Assembly: GCF_018326285.1 (NCBI RefSeq)
Contig: NZ_AP023362.1
Coordinates: forward strand, 4,836,001-4,900,000
DNA length: 64,000 bases
From: Mycolicibacterium sp. TY81
GTDB lineage: Bacteria > Actinomycetota > Actinomycetes > Mycobacteriales > Mycobacteriaceae
Reading direction: 5' to 3'
Shown: positions 1 through 9,017 of the stretch, piece by piece
Numbering within the stretch: the first letter of the stretch is position 1
Layout of the letters: every line of letters begins with the position of its first letter
Position numbers and translations under genes: made by a program
Notes under the pieces: generated by a model
The model's input: only the letters and a program-made list of their open reading frames with translations
Databases searched by the model: none
What the model was told of the DNA's origin: nothing

Positions 1-1514
<1,514 letters not shown>

Positions 1515-1540
1515 CGAGAACTAACGTACCCGCGCCTGGG

Positions 1541-1546
1541 TAGGGT
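1541..1546 (+). promoter_or_regulatory. -10 hexamer for a leaderless mRNA
   Basis: TAGGGT ends 6 nt before the GTG start at 1553. No Shine-Dalgarno sequence is present, so transcription probably begins at the start codon. Confidence 0.55.
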
Positions 1547-1552
1547 GCAAAC

Positions 1553-2353
1553 GTGGCGACACGCGATCATGGCGACCCAGGTGATGCTCCGACGATCCCG
1601 CCGCCGCTGGCCGAAATCGTCAACCCGAACCGGCCGTCGGCCGCCGAAGAGGCCCGCACCATCGCGGCCTCGACGAACACCGGCACCCTGGCAACCCTGA
1701 CGGCCGACGGCGATCCGTGGGCGTCGATGGTCACCTACGGACTGCTCGGCGGCGCGCCGGTGCTGTGCGTCTCGAATCTCGCCGAGCACGGCCGCAACCT
1801 CGCCGGCGATCAGCGGGCCAGTATCTCGATCATTGCGGCCAGCACCGACAAGGATCCGCTGGCCGGTGGCCGGGTGACCCTGGCCGGACGGGTGGCGCGG
1901 CCCGAGGGGGCCGAACGTGACGCCGCCCGAGACGCCCACGTCGCGGCGGTGCCGGCCGCCAAGTACTACATCGACTACAGCGACTTCGCCTTGTGGGTGC
2001 TGCATGTCGACCGGGTCCGGTGGGTCGGCGGCTACGGCCGGATGGATTCGACGACGGGCGCGGATTACGCTGCGGCCCAGCCGGATCCGGTGACGCCCGC
2101 GGCTGCCGGGGCGATCGCGCACTTGAACGCCGACCACGCGGACTCGCTGGCGGCCATGGCCCGGGTCCTGGGCGGATACCCCGACACCGAGTCGGCGACC
2201 TGCACCGGCGCCGACCGCTACGGCCTGGATTTGCGGGTCAACACTGCGCGCGGCATGGCCTACACCCGGGTCGGATACCCGCAGCCCCTCCAGTCCATCG
2301 ATGAATTACGTTCCGCGACAGTCGAATTGGCTCGGCTGTCCCGTCAGGTTTAG
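1553..2353 (+). CDS. HugZ-like protein: PPOX split-barrel plus DUF2470
   Basis: 266 residues. The N-terminal half (about 30-160) is a pyridoxamine-phosphate-oxidase-like split barrel (TGTLATLTADGDPWASMV). The C-terminal half (about 175-262) is a DUF2470 domain with the typical HLNADHAD motif at 190-197. This two-domain arrangement is that of HugZ-type heme-utilisation or heme-binding proteins; the substrate here is inferred from the family only. The GTG start is supported by the leaderless -10 at 1541. It is followed by the phosphoribosyltransferase gene after 10 bp, whose -10 hexamer begins at this gene's stop codon. Confidence 0.8.
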   Translation: MATRDHGDPGDAPTIPPPLAEIVNPNRPSAAEEARTIAASTNTGTLATLTADGDPWASMVTYGLLGGAPVLCVSNLAEHGRNLAGDQRASISIIAASTDKDPLAGGRVTLAGRVARPEGAERDAARDAHVAAVPAAKYYIDYSDFALWVLHVDRVRWVGGYGRMDSTTGADYAAAQPDPVTPAAAGAIAHLNADHADSLAAMARVLGGYPDTESATCTGADRYGLDLRVNTARGMAYTRVGYPQPLQSIDELRSATVELARLSRQV

Positions 2354-2356
2354 GAT
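2351..2356 (+). promoter_or_regulatory. -10 hexamer overlapping the upstream stop codon
   Basis: TAGGAT is 7 nt before the ATG at 2364; its TAG is also the stop codon of the HugZ-like gene. It supports a leaderless transcript for the next gene. Confidence 0.55.
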
Positions 2357-2363
2357 TCGCACC

Positions 2364-2933
2364 ATGTCTGATCGCCCCGCAAGCTGGGAAGCCGCATTCG
2401 ACCTGATCCGCACGCGCGGCTACGAGCGCCGCGAGGAGCCGTTCCGGCTGGCGAGCGGGCAGCTCAGCCACGACTACATCGACGGCAAGTTCGCCATCGA
2501 CAACGGCGTCAGCCTGACGACCGTCAGCAAGGCCGTGGCGGAACTCGCCGCGCTGCGCGGCATCGAGTTCGACGCCGTCGGCGGCCTGACCATGGGCGCC
2601 GACCCGCTGGCGCACGGCGTCGCGATGGTCACCGGCAAGGCCTGGTTCTCGGTCCGCAAGGAACAGAAGGCCCGCGGCCGTGAGCAGTGGATCGAGGGCA
2701 CCCGCATCGAACCGGGCACCCGGGTCCTGCTGGTCGACGACGTGATCAGCACCGGCGGCTCCACCGAAATCGCCTACGACCGCGTCACCTCCCTCGGCGC
2801 GGTGGTCACCGGCGTCATCCCGATGGTCGACCGCGGCGACATCGCCACCGGCCGCTTCGCCAAGCGCGGCGTGCCGTTTGCCGCGCTCGTCAGCTACCGC
2901 GACCTCGGCATCGAACCGGTCAAGGACGTCTAA
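2364..2933 (+). CDS. orotate phosphoribosyltransferase-like protein
   Basis: 189-residue type I phosphoribosyltransferase. The PRPP loop VLLVDDVISTGGS is clear at 121-133, and GGLTMGADPLAHG at 73-85 matches the OPRT signature region. OPRTs condense orotate with PRPP in pyrimidine synthesis. The mobile loop reads VRKEQKARGREQWIEG (97-112), so the usual K-x-H-G arrangement is altered. Mycobacteria carry another, clearly different PyrE, so this may be a paralogue with a modified substrate; for that reason no symbol is given. The ATG at 2364 is chosen from the leaderless -10 at 2351 and because the upstream extension overlaps the HugZ-like gene. Confidence 0.75.
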   Translation: MSDRPASWEAAFDLIRTRGYERREEPFRLASGQLSHDYIDGKFAIDNGVSLTTVSKAVAELAALRGIEFDAVGGLTMGADPLAHGVAMVTGKAWFSVRKEQKARGREQWIEGTRIEPGTRVLLVDDVISTGGSTEIAYDRVTSLGAVVTGVIPMVDRGDIATGRFAKRGVPFAALVSYRDLGIEPVKDV

Positions 2934-2979
2934 AGCGGGACACGCGCGCCGATACCGAGCAATTGGCGCGAGCCACCCC

Positions 2980-2985
2980 TAGCAT
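2980..2985 (+). promoter_or_regulatory. -10 hexamer for a leaderless mRNA
   Basis: TAGCAT lies 7 nt before the GTG at 2993, supporting that start over the longer upstream reading frame. Confidence 0.5.
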
Positions 2986-2992
2986 CTGGGAG

Positions 2993-3583
2993 GTGGCTGA
3001 CAGCGACGACCCAGAGCGCGATCTATCGCCGGGCGGCGTGCTGGAATCATCCGCCGAGGTGCAGGACGACGACCCGGACACCGACCCGTTCCGCGCCGTC
3101 GACCCGGGCCCACATGGCACCGGACCGTTTGCCGGCCCGACGACGGGCTCGTTCGTCATCCCCGAACCGGAGCCGACGGGCGACACCTTCGACGCGTTCA
3201 ACACCGACACCTGGCGGTTCCGCGAACCGCCACCACCCTGGTATCGCAAGAAGGATGTCCGGCTGCTGCTGATCGTCGTCGCGGTCGCGGTGGTCGCTCT
3301 CGTCGTCTCTCTGGTGGTCCTGGCCACGCGCCGGGATTCCGGCTCCGACGAGGCACCAGTGGAACCCAGCACCACGACGACCACCACCACAACGACGAAC
3401 GCCCCGGTGACCTCGTCGACCCCCAGTCCGCCGCCGCCTCCCCCGCCGCCGGCCGAACCACCGCCGGCCGCGGCGCCCCCGGCGTACCACCCGCCGGCCG
3501 CGCCGCCCGCTCCTACGCGTCCGCCCGAGATCAACGTGACGCGGATGCCCTTGAGCGTCGCCCCGACCCCGCGGCACCGCTGA
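2993..3583 (+). CDS. single-pass membrane protein with Thr/Pro-rich outer tail
   Basis: 196 residues, no recognised domain. An acidic, Gly/Pro-rich cytoplasmic segment (1-85) with [15 protein letters not shown] just before the membrane is followed by one strong transmembrane helix at about 89-112. Beyond it come a run of threonines and a Pro/Ala-rich tail ending near 196. This resembles mycobacterial proteins with a proline-rich, probably cell-wall-spanning extension; the function is unknown. GTG start chosen from the leaderless -10 at 2980. Its stop TGA overlaps the ATG of the next gene (TGATG), so the two are probably translationally coupled. Confidence 0.7.
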   Translation: MADSDDPERDLSPGGVLESSAEVQDDDPDTDPFRAVDPGPHGTGPFAGPTTGSFVIPEPEPTGDTFDAFNTDTWRFREPPPPWYRKKDVRLLLIVVAVAVVALVVSLVVLATRRDSGSDEAPVEPSTTTTTTTTTNAPVTSSTPSPPPPPPPPAEPPPAAAPPAYHPPAAPPAPTRPPEINVTRMPLSVAPTPRHR

Positions 3584-3984
3584 TGTCCGACCCGGCCGCC
3601 CTGTTCTCCGCCGCGCCCGTCGCCGTGCTGGCGACGGTGTCCGCCGAGGGCCAGCCGCATGTGGTCCCCGTGGTCTTCGCGGTCAGCGGGGACCGGCTCT
3701 ATACGGCGGTGGACGCCAAGCGGAAGTCGACGCAGCATCTGCGGCGGTTGGACAACATCGCGGCCAACCCGCGCGTGAGCCTGCTCGCCGAGGAGTACGA
3801 CGACGACTGGTCCCACCTCTGGTGGGCCCGCGCCGACGGCATCGCCACCGTGCACCCCAGCGGGGACGAGATGGCGATCGGCTACTCACTGCTGCGGGCC
3901 AAGTACCACCAGTACGACCGGGTGGCGCTGGACGGCCCGGTGATCCGGGTCGCGATCAGCCGCTGGAGTTCCTGGCACGCTTGA
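3583..3984 (+). CDS. PPOX-class F420-type oxidoreductase family protein
   Basis: 133-residue split-barrel flavin/F420-binding protein ([22 protein letters not shown], then [23 protein letters not shown]). It resembles the mycobacterial family annotated as F420-dependent PPOX proteins (TIGR03668 type), which also lies beside fusA2 in M. tuberculosis (Rv0121c/Rv0120c, from memory). Cofactor use is inferred. It starts on an ATG overlapping the preceding stop, so it is coupled to the membrane protein, and it is followed 61 bp later by fusA2. Confidence 0.8.
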   Translation: MSDPAALFSAAPVAVLATVSAEGQPHVVPVVFAVSGDRLYTAVDAKRKSTQHLRRLDNIAANPRVSLLAEEYDDDWSHLWWARADGIATVHPSGDEMAIGYSLLRAKYHQYDRVALDGPVIRVAISRWSSWHA

Positions 3985-4045
3985 CTCTTGTGCCGACCGT
4001 CGCGACAGGAGCATGGTGGACGTGACTCGTCGATAGGGGCACGTC

Positions 4046-6094
4046 ATGGCGGACAAGACGAACAACCCATCCGGCGCCGCGCCCAGCGCGGACAGTCCGG
4101 CCGCGATCCGAAATGTGGTCCTGGTCGGGCCATCTGGGTCCGGGAAGACCACCCTCGTCGAGGCACTGCTGCTCCATGCCGGCGTGCTGACGCGGGCCGG
4201 GACGGTGCTGGACGGCACCACGGTCTGCGATCACGAACCCGCCGAAGTCGAGCAGCAGCGCTCGGTCGGTTTGGCGCTCGCCTCACTGCAGCACGGGACG
4301 GTGAAGATCAATCTGCTCGACACCCCGGGCTACGCCGATTTCGTCGGTGAGCTGCGGGCCGGGCTCCGGGCGGCTGATTGCGCGTTGTTCGTGATGGCCG
4401 CCAACGATGTGGTGGACGCCGCCACCAAGGCGTTGTGGCGGGAATGTGCCGACGTCGGGATGCCCCGCGCCGTCGTGGTGACCAAACTCGACCACGCCCG
4501 CGCGACGTTCGCCGGTGCGGTGGCGTCCGCACAGGAGTCGTTCGGGGACAAGGTGCTTCCGCTGTACCTGCCCGAGGGGGACGGGCTCGTCTCGCTACTG
4601 GCGGACGATGCCACCTTGATCGAGGGCATCATCGAGGAGTCCGAGGACGAGACGCTGATGGAGCGGTACCTGGGCGGCGAACAGATCGACAACGCGGTGC
4701 TGGTCGCCGACCTCGAGCGCGCCGTGGCCCGCGGCTCGTTCTTCCCGGTGATCCCGGTGTGCAGCACCACGGGTACCGGAGCTGCCGAACTGCTCGACGT
4801 CATCGCCCGCGGGTTCCCTTCTCCCCCAGAGCATGTACCGCCGCAGGTGTTCACCCCGGCCGGTGTGGAGAAGTCCGCGCCCGCCTGCGATCCCGCCGCA
4901 CCGCTGTTGGCAGAGGTGGTGAAGACGACGTCGGATCCGTACGTCGGCAAGGTCAGTCTGGTCCGGGTGTTCTCCGGCACCATAAGGCCCGACACGACGG
5001 TTCACGTGTCGGGCCATTTCAATTCGTTCGCCGATCCCGCCGCCGGATGCGCCGCGCACGAGGACCACGACGAGGACGAGCGCGTCGGCGCACTGTCGTT
5101 TCCGCTGGGCCGCAAGCAACGCCCGGCGGCCGAGGTGATCGCCGGTGACATCTGCGCCATCGCCAGGCTGACATGCGCCGAGACCGGGGACACCCTGTCG
5201 GACAAGGCTTCCCCGCTGGTGTGCCGGCCGTGGACCATGCCCGCGCCACTGCTCCCCATGGCGATCGTGCCGCATGCCAAGACCGACGAGGACAAGCTGT
5301 CGGTGGGGCTGGCCCGGCTGTCCGCCGAGGATCCGACGCTGCGCATCGAGCAGAACCCGCAGACCCACCAGATCGTGTTGTGGTGCATGGGCGAAGCCCA
5401 TTCCGCGGTGGTCCTGGACGCGCTGTCGCGGCGGTTCGGCGTCGCGGTCGACACCACCGAGTTGCGCGTCCCGCTGCGAGAGACGTTCGGCGGCAACGCG
5501 AAGGGCCACGGTCGGCACGTCAAGCAGTCCGGCGGACATGGGCAGTTCGCGGTGTGTGACATCACCGTCGAACCGCTTCCGGAGGGGGCCGGATTCGAGT
5601 TCGTCGACAAGGTCGTGGGCGGTGCGGTACCGCGGCAGTTCATCCCGAGCGTGGAGAAAGGCGTTCGCGCCCAGATGGATCGGGGCATCTGCGGATACCC
5701 GATGGTCGACATCCGCGTGACCCTGCTGGACGGCAAGGCGCACAGCGTGGACTCGTCGGACTACGCCTTCCAGCTCGCCGGCGGGCTGGCGCTGCGCGAG
5801 GCGGCCGCCGCCGCATCGGTGAATCTGCTCGAGCCCATCGACAGCGTCCACATCGTGGTGCCCGACGAAATGGTCGGCGCGGTGATGAGCGACCTGTCCG
5901 GACGGCGCGGCCGCGTACTCGGGACCGACACCGCCGGGGATTCCTGCACCGGCATCGACGCCGAGATTCCCGAGATCGAGCTGACCCGGTACCCCATCGA
6001 ACTGCGGTCGTTGTCCCACGGCGCGGGGTCCTTCACCCGCTCCTTCGCCCGCTACGAACCCATGCCCGAGGCGGTGGCGGCGCGGGTGCGCTGA
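4046..6094 (+). CDS. fusA2: EF-G-like translational GTPase FusA2 (EF-G2)
   Basis: 682-residue elongation-factor-G paralogue, cytoplasmic. P-loop GPSGSGKTT at 28-36, G3 DTPGYADF from 92, G4 TKLD at 146-149, followed by the EF-G domains II-V (GGHGQFAVCDITVEP in domain IV; SDLSGRRGRVLG near the C-terminus). The canonical switch I motif RGITI is replaced by QRSVGLAL at 71-78. EF-G2 of M. smegmatis is reported to bind GTP but lack ribosome-dependent GTPase activity, which fits this divergence. An AGGGG stretch lies 6-9 nt before the ATG. Upstream neighbour is the F420-type PPOX gene. Confidence 0.93.
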   Translation: MADKTNNPSGAAPSADSPAAIRNVVLVGPSGSGKTTLVEALLLHAGVLTRAGTVLDGTTVCDHEPAEVEQQRSVGLALASLQHGTVKINLLDTPGYADFVGELRAGLRAADCALFVMAANDVVDAATKALWRECADVGMPRAVVVTKLDHARATFAGAVASAQESFGDKVLPLYLPEGDGLVSLLADDATLIEGIIEESEDETLMERYLGGEQIDNAVLVADLERAVARGSFFPVIPVCSTTGTGAAELLDVIARGFPSPPEHVPPQVFTPAGVEKSAPACDPAAPLLAEVVKTTSDPYVGKVSLVRVFSGTIRPDTTVHVSGHFNSFADPAAGCAAHEDHDEDERVGALSFPLGRKQRPAAEVIAGDICAIARLTCAETGDTLSDKASPLVCRPWTMPAPLLPMAIVPHAKTDEDKLSVGLARLSAEDPTLRIEQNPQTHQIVLWCMGEAHSAVVLDALSRRFGVAVDTTELRVPLRETFGGNAKGHGRHVKQSGGHGQFAVCDITVEPLPEGAGFEFVDKVVGGAVPRQFIPSVEKGVRAQMDRGICGYPMVDIRVTLLDGKAHSVDSSDYAFQLAGGLALREAAAAASVNLLEPIDSVHIVVPDEMVGAVMSDLSGRRGRVLGTDTAGDSCTGIDAEIPEIELTRYPIELRSLSHGAGSFTRSFARYEPMPEAVAARVR

Positions 6095-6137
6095 CCCCGC
6101 CGCAGTGACCCACCACTTTGGCAAACCTGATCGTGAC

Positions 6138-6155
6138 TGACATCACCCGATGTCA
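6138..6155. promoter_or_regulatory. palindrome between fusA2 and the lipase gene
   Basis: TGACATC-ACCC-GATGTCA, a perfect 7-bp inverted repeat with a 4-bp spacer, directly followed by TCATAGTG, which could be a -10. It may be an operator for the lipase promoter or a weak terminator for fusA2; the sequence alone does not decide. Confidence 0.35.
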
Positions 6156-6214
6156 TAGTGTCGTCAGATTCGTGCGCGCGCGGGCGGGCACCAGGGATGT
6201 CAAAGGGGACACCG

Positions 6215-7993
6215 GTGGGGACACAGTCGGGGCTCAGTCTGCGTAAATCCGGTCGGTATCGCCTGGCAGTGATTGCCGCGGCCATGGGTATCGCGGCGGC
6301 GACCAGCCAGAACGTCGCCTGGGCCGAGACCGGGACGACCGATTCGCCAGGCACCTCGACCAGCCAGTCCGGACCGCAGAAGCCCGGTCCAGCCAAATCC
6401 AAGCCGGCGAACACCGACAAGAAGGACAAGAAGAAGCCCGGTAAGAAAGCCGGCAAGGCCCAAACGGCTGCGGACACGTCCGACAAGTCCGACGCCAAGC
6501 CGGACGCGGCGACTGACGCGTCGGCCACCGACCCCAAGTCCGGTGCCGATCCGGAAGCCCAGCCGGACCCGAAGCCGGCCGCCAAACCCGACCCCAAGCC
6601 GGCCGCCAAGCCGGCGAAGAAGGGCTCGGATTCGGTCAAGCCCGCCGGCGATGGCAAGAAGACACCTAAGCTCCAGCCCGCCACCGCGAGCGTCCCCGCC
6701 AAGGACGCGACGGCCGGCTCCCCCGCCGCCACAGCTGCCACCGCGCCGGCCGACAGCATCGCCCCCGCTCCGGTCAAGACGCCGGCGCCGACCACCCGGC
6801 TCGCGGCCCTGTCCGCGACTAACAACACCGTCGGCACCCTGACGACGCCGACGCCACCGCAGCCGCTGAACCCGATCGCGAAGATCATCCAGCTGCCCGG
6901 TCGCATCATCAACACCGTCCTGCAGGTGCTGGACCTGACGGTGTCGCAGAGCGGCCCGAAGAGCCCGTTCAACTGGTCGCCCATTTCCGAGGCGCTGTTC
7001 GCGGGGTTCCGCCGCATCGAGGACATGCTCGGGCTGAGCAAGACCCCCACCGCGGCGCCCGTCGTCCCGGAGCTGACCTACGACGGCCCGACCAGTGGCG
7101 ACACCCCGACGGTGGAGCAGTTCCTCAACGCGTCGGCCAATGCCTACGTGCTCGGCGCCCAGCCCGGCGATCTGAAGCCGTTCACCGTCAACGGTTTTCA
7201 GATGCAGACCTTCAATCCGTTGTCCGGCGCCGTCGGCAAGGCGTGGGTGACGCCCGAGGGCCAGATCATCGTCGCCTACCAGGGCACGACGGGCGGCACC
7301 AATCTGCTGTTCCATCCGCTGATCGCGCTGTCGCAGATTTTCACGGACATGCAGGTCATCTTCACCAACACCACGCCGCAGGCGTTCTGGGATTCGTTGG
7401 CGTTCGAGCGCAAGGTCGAGGCGGCGGCCCTCGCGCAGGGCTACACCACCGATGACATCTTCGTCACCGGCCACTCACTGGGTGGTTGGGAGGCGCAGTT
7501 CGTCGCGCAGAAGACGGGCCGCGGCGGTATCGGCTTCGAAGGTCCCGGACTGAACACCTCGGTCGCGGGTAACGGCATCAACTCGAACTTCGTGAACATC
7601 GAGACCTACGGTGACACCGCGGCGTACTTCTCCACCGACCTGCCGGGGTTGCAGCCGTTCATGCCGGCCTACGACCCCACCGGCGGCAGCAAGCCGCACT
7701 ACGGCAACATCGTGATGATCGGCGACCCGGATGCGGTGAACCCGCTGTTCAACGCGTCGGCGCTGTGGGGCCCGAACCCGATCAACGACATCATCTTCGC
7801 CGTCGACATCCTCGGGAACTTCTTCGAGCACCACCTGCCCGGCATGCAGGCCTACAACCTCGGCGTCGCACCGGATCCCGGTGTGGTGCCGTGGCTGGGC
7901 TCCTACACCGGGCCGATCAACGACTGGGGCGACCTCGACATCTACGAGCTGCAGCAGGCCGCCTCCGACGCCGGCGTCCTCATCGCCCCGTAA
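6215..7993 (+). CDS. secreted class-3-like lipase/esterase with long Lys/Pro/Asp-rich linker
   Basis: 592 residues from the GTG at 6215, which has AGGGGA five bases upstream; longer starts at 6158 and 6197 are possible. An N-terminal signal peptide (RLAVIAAAMGIAAATSQNVAWA) is followed by about 170 residues rich in Lys, Pro, Asp and Ala. The alpha/beta-hydrolase domain begins after about residue 250. The nucleophile elbow GHSLGGW carries Ser421, and an upstream VAYQGTTGG segment resembles the class-3 lipase oxyanion strand. Probable role: hydrolysis of lipid or ester substrates outside the membrane. The 49-bp palindrome lies 6 bp after the stop codon and may terminate it. Confidence 0.82.
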   Translation: MGTQSGLSLRKSGRYRLAVIAAAMGIAAATSQNVAWAETGTTDSPGTSTSQSGPQKPGPAKSKPANTDKKDKKKPGKKAGKAQTAADTSDKSDAKPDAATDASATDPKSGADPEAQPDPKPAAKPDPKPAAKPAKKGSDSVKPAGDGKKTPKLQPATASVPAKDATAGSPAATAATAPADSIAPAPVKTPAPTTRLAALSATNNTVGTLTTPTPPQPLNPIAKIIQLPGRIINTVLQVLDLTVSQSGPKSPFNWSPISEALFAGFRRIEDMLGLSKTPTAAPVVPELTYDGPTSGDTPTVEQFLNASANAYVLGAQPGDLKPFTVNGFQMQTFNPLSGAVGKAWVTPEGQIIVAYQGTTGGTNLLFHPLIALSQIFTDMQVIFTNTTPQAFWDSLAFERKVEAAALAQGYTTDDIFVTGHSLGGWEAQFVAQKTGRGGIGFEGPGLNTSVAGNGINSNFVNIETYGDTAAYFSTDLPGLQPFMPAYDPTGGSKPHYGNIVMIGDPDAVNPLFNASALWGPNPINDIIFAVDILGNFFEHHLPGMQAYNLGVAPDPGVVPWLGSYTGPINDWGDLDIYELQQAASDAGVLIAP

Positions 7994-7998
7994 CCAGT

Positions 7999-8047
7999 GA
8001 TTTGTGCACGATTTTCCGCGCCAGCCGCGGAAAATCGTGCACAAATC
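7999..8047. repeat. 49-bp perfect palindrome, copy 1
   Basis: Two 22-bp arms that are exact reverse complements (arm begins GATTTGTGCACG, ends TTTTCCGCG) with loop CCAGC. It is 5 nt after the lipase stop. Arms are identical to those of the copies at 8963, 12654 and 39108. Likely an intrinsic-terminator-like or REP-like element; there is no U tract. Confidence 0.9.
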
Positions 8048-8091
8048 CCCGTTGATGGAACCGCGGAGCCACCGCATACGTCCGAATCTGT

Positions 8092-8961
8092 GTGCTTGAC
8101 GACTACCTTCGCCGCCACGATGGCGTAATCACCCGAGCCCAAGCCTTGACCGCGGGGATCAGCGATGACGCCATCAGCCGCCGAGTCCGCTCCGGCCACT
8201 GGCTGCGATGCGCCCCCGGGGTGTTCTTCGTCGACGATCGTCCGTTCAGCGACGCGGCCCGCGTACGCAGTGCAGTCTGGTCCTGCGGCCCGGCGGCCAC
8301 CGCCAGCGGACTGGCCGCCGCGTGGTGGCTGGGCGTCACGCACTACGCGCCGGAGACGGTGGAAGTCACCGTGCCGAAGGTCAGCAATCACCGCAAGCGT
8401 GACGGCATCCGGGTCCGCCGCCGCGACTTGCTGCCACAGGACATCGTCGAACGCGGCGGACTGCGCGTCACCGCACTCCCACTGACCGTCATCGAAGCTG
8501 CGACGCGGCGCGGAGGTGGCGCCAAACTCATGGACACTGCGTTGCAGCGACACGTCGAGCTGAAGAAACTCTGGGATGCGCACCTGCGCAACAAAGGACG
8601 ACACGGATCGCCCGCGGCGCGGATACTGTTGCTGGCCGCCGAGGACGGGGCCCGCTCTCAAGCTGAACGCCTGTTCGTAAAACTATTGCGCCGCAACAAG
8701 ATCACGGGATGGAAGGCCAACTGTCCCGTTGCCGGATACAAAGTCGACGTCGTGTTTCCGGCAGCAAAACTCGCCATCGAAGTCGACGGCTGGGCCTATC
8801 ACAGCAGTGCCGACGACTTCGAGAACGACCGGAAGCGGCAGAACGCCATTTCGCTGCTCGGTTATCAGATCTTGCGGTTCACGTGGCTCGACCTGACCGA
8901 ATATCCGGACCGGGTGCTCGCCGAAATCCGGAATGCCCTGCTGTTCAGGCAGGCCGCCTGA
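8092..8961 (+). CDS. AbiEi-type winged-helix plus DUF559 (Vsr-like nuclease fold) protein
   Basis: 289 residues. The N-terminus (about 1-50, GVITRAQALTAGISDDAISRRVRSGHW...APGVF) is the winged-helix segment found in AbiEi-family antitoxins. The C-terminus (about 190-286) is a DUF559 domain with the Vsr/PD-(D/E)XK pattern: Glu192, Asp219, Glu230-Val-Asp-Gly and His237, then NDRKRQNAL-like NDRKRQNAI. Catalytic residues look intact, so it may cut DNA, but no activity is established for this family and no partner toxin gene (AbiEii) is adjacent. GTG start at 8092. The codon use looks less GC-rich than its neighbours. It is bracketed by two copies of the 49-bp palindrome. Confidence 0.8.
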   Translation: MLDDYLRRHDGVITRAQALTAGISDDAISRRVRSGHWLRCAPGVFFVDDRPFSDAARVRSAVWSCGPAATASGLAAAWWLGVTHYAPETVEVTVPKVSNHRKRDGIRVRRRDLLPQDIVERGGLRVTALPLTVIEAATRRGGGAKLMDTALQRHVELKKLWDAHLRNKGRHGSPAARILLLAAEDGARSQAERLFVKLLRRNKITGWKANCPVAGYKVDVVFPAAKLAIEVDGWAYHSSADDFENDRKRQNAISLLGYQILRFTWLDLTEYPDRVLAEIRNALLFRQAA

Positions 8962-8962
8962 A

Positions 8963-9011
8963 GATTTGTGCACGATTTTCCGCGGCAACCGCGGAAAATC
9001 GTGCACAAATC
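8963..9011. repeat. 49-bp perfect palindrome, copy 2
   Basis: Same 22-bp arms as the copy at 7999, loop GCAAC, so the stem can extend to 23 bp. It starts 1 nt after the AbiEi/DUF559 stop and ends 6 nt before the stop of the convergent reductase gene, where it could terminate transcription from both sides. Confidence 0.9.
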
Positions 9012-9017
9012 CCTGGG

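Noticed and set aside
6273-6842. Arg/Pro/Thr-rich ORF overlapping the lipase linker in another frame
   Set aside because: It is a shifted reading of the repetitive lipase linker with no start signal.
8092-8961. Calling the gene a type IV toxin-antitoxin antitoxin
   Set aside because: No AbiEii-type toxin gene is adjacent and the C-terminus is a DUF559 nuclease-like domain, so a two-gene TA system is not supported.
7999-9011. Two copies of a palindromic repeat about 960 bp apart, considered as CRISPR or integron attC sites
   Set aside because: The spacing holds a whole gene, there are no regular spacers and no cas or integrase gene, and the arms are perfect inverted repeats unlike attC.
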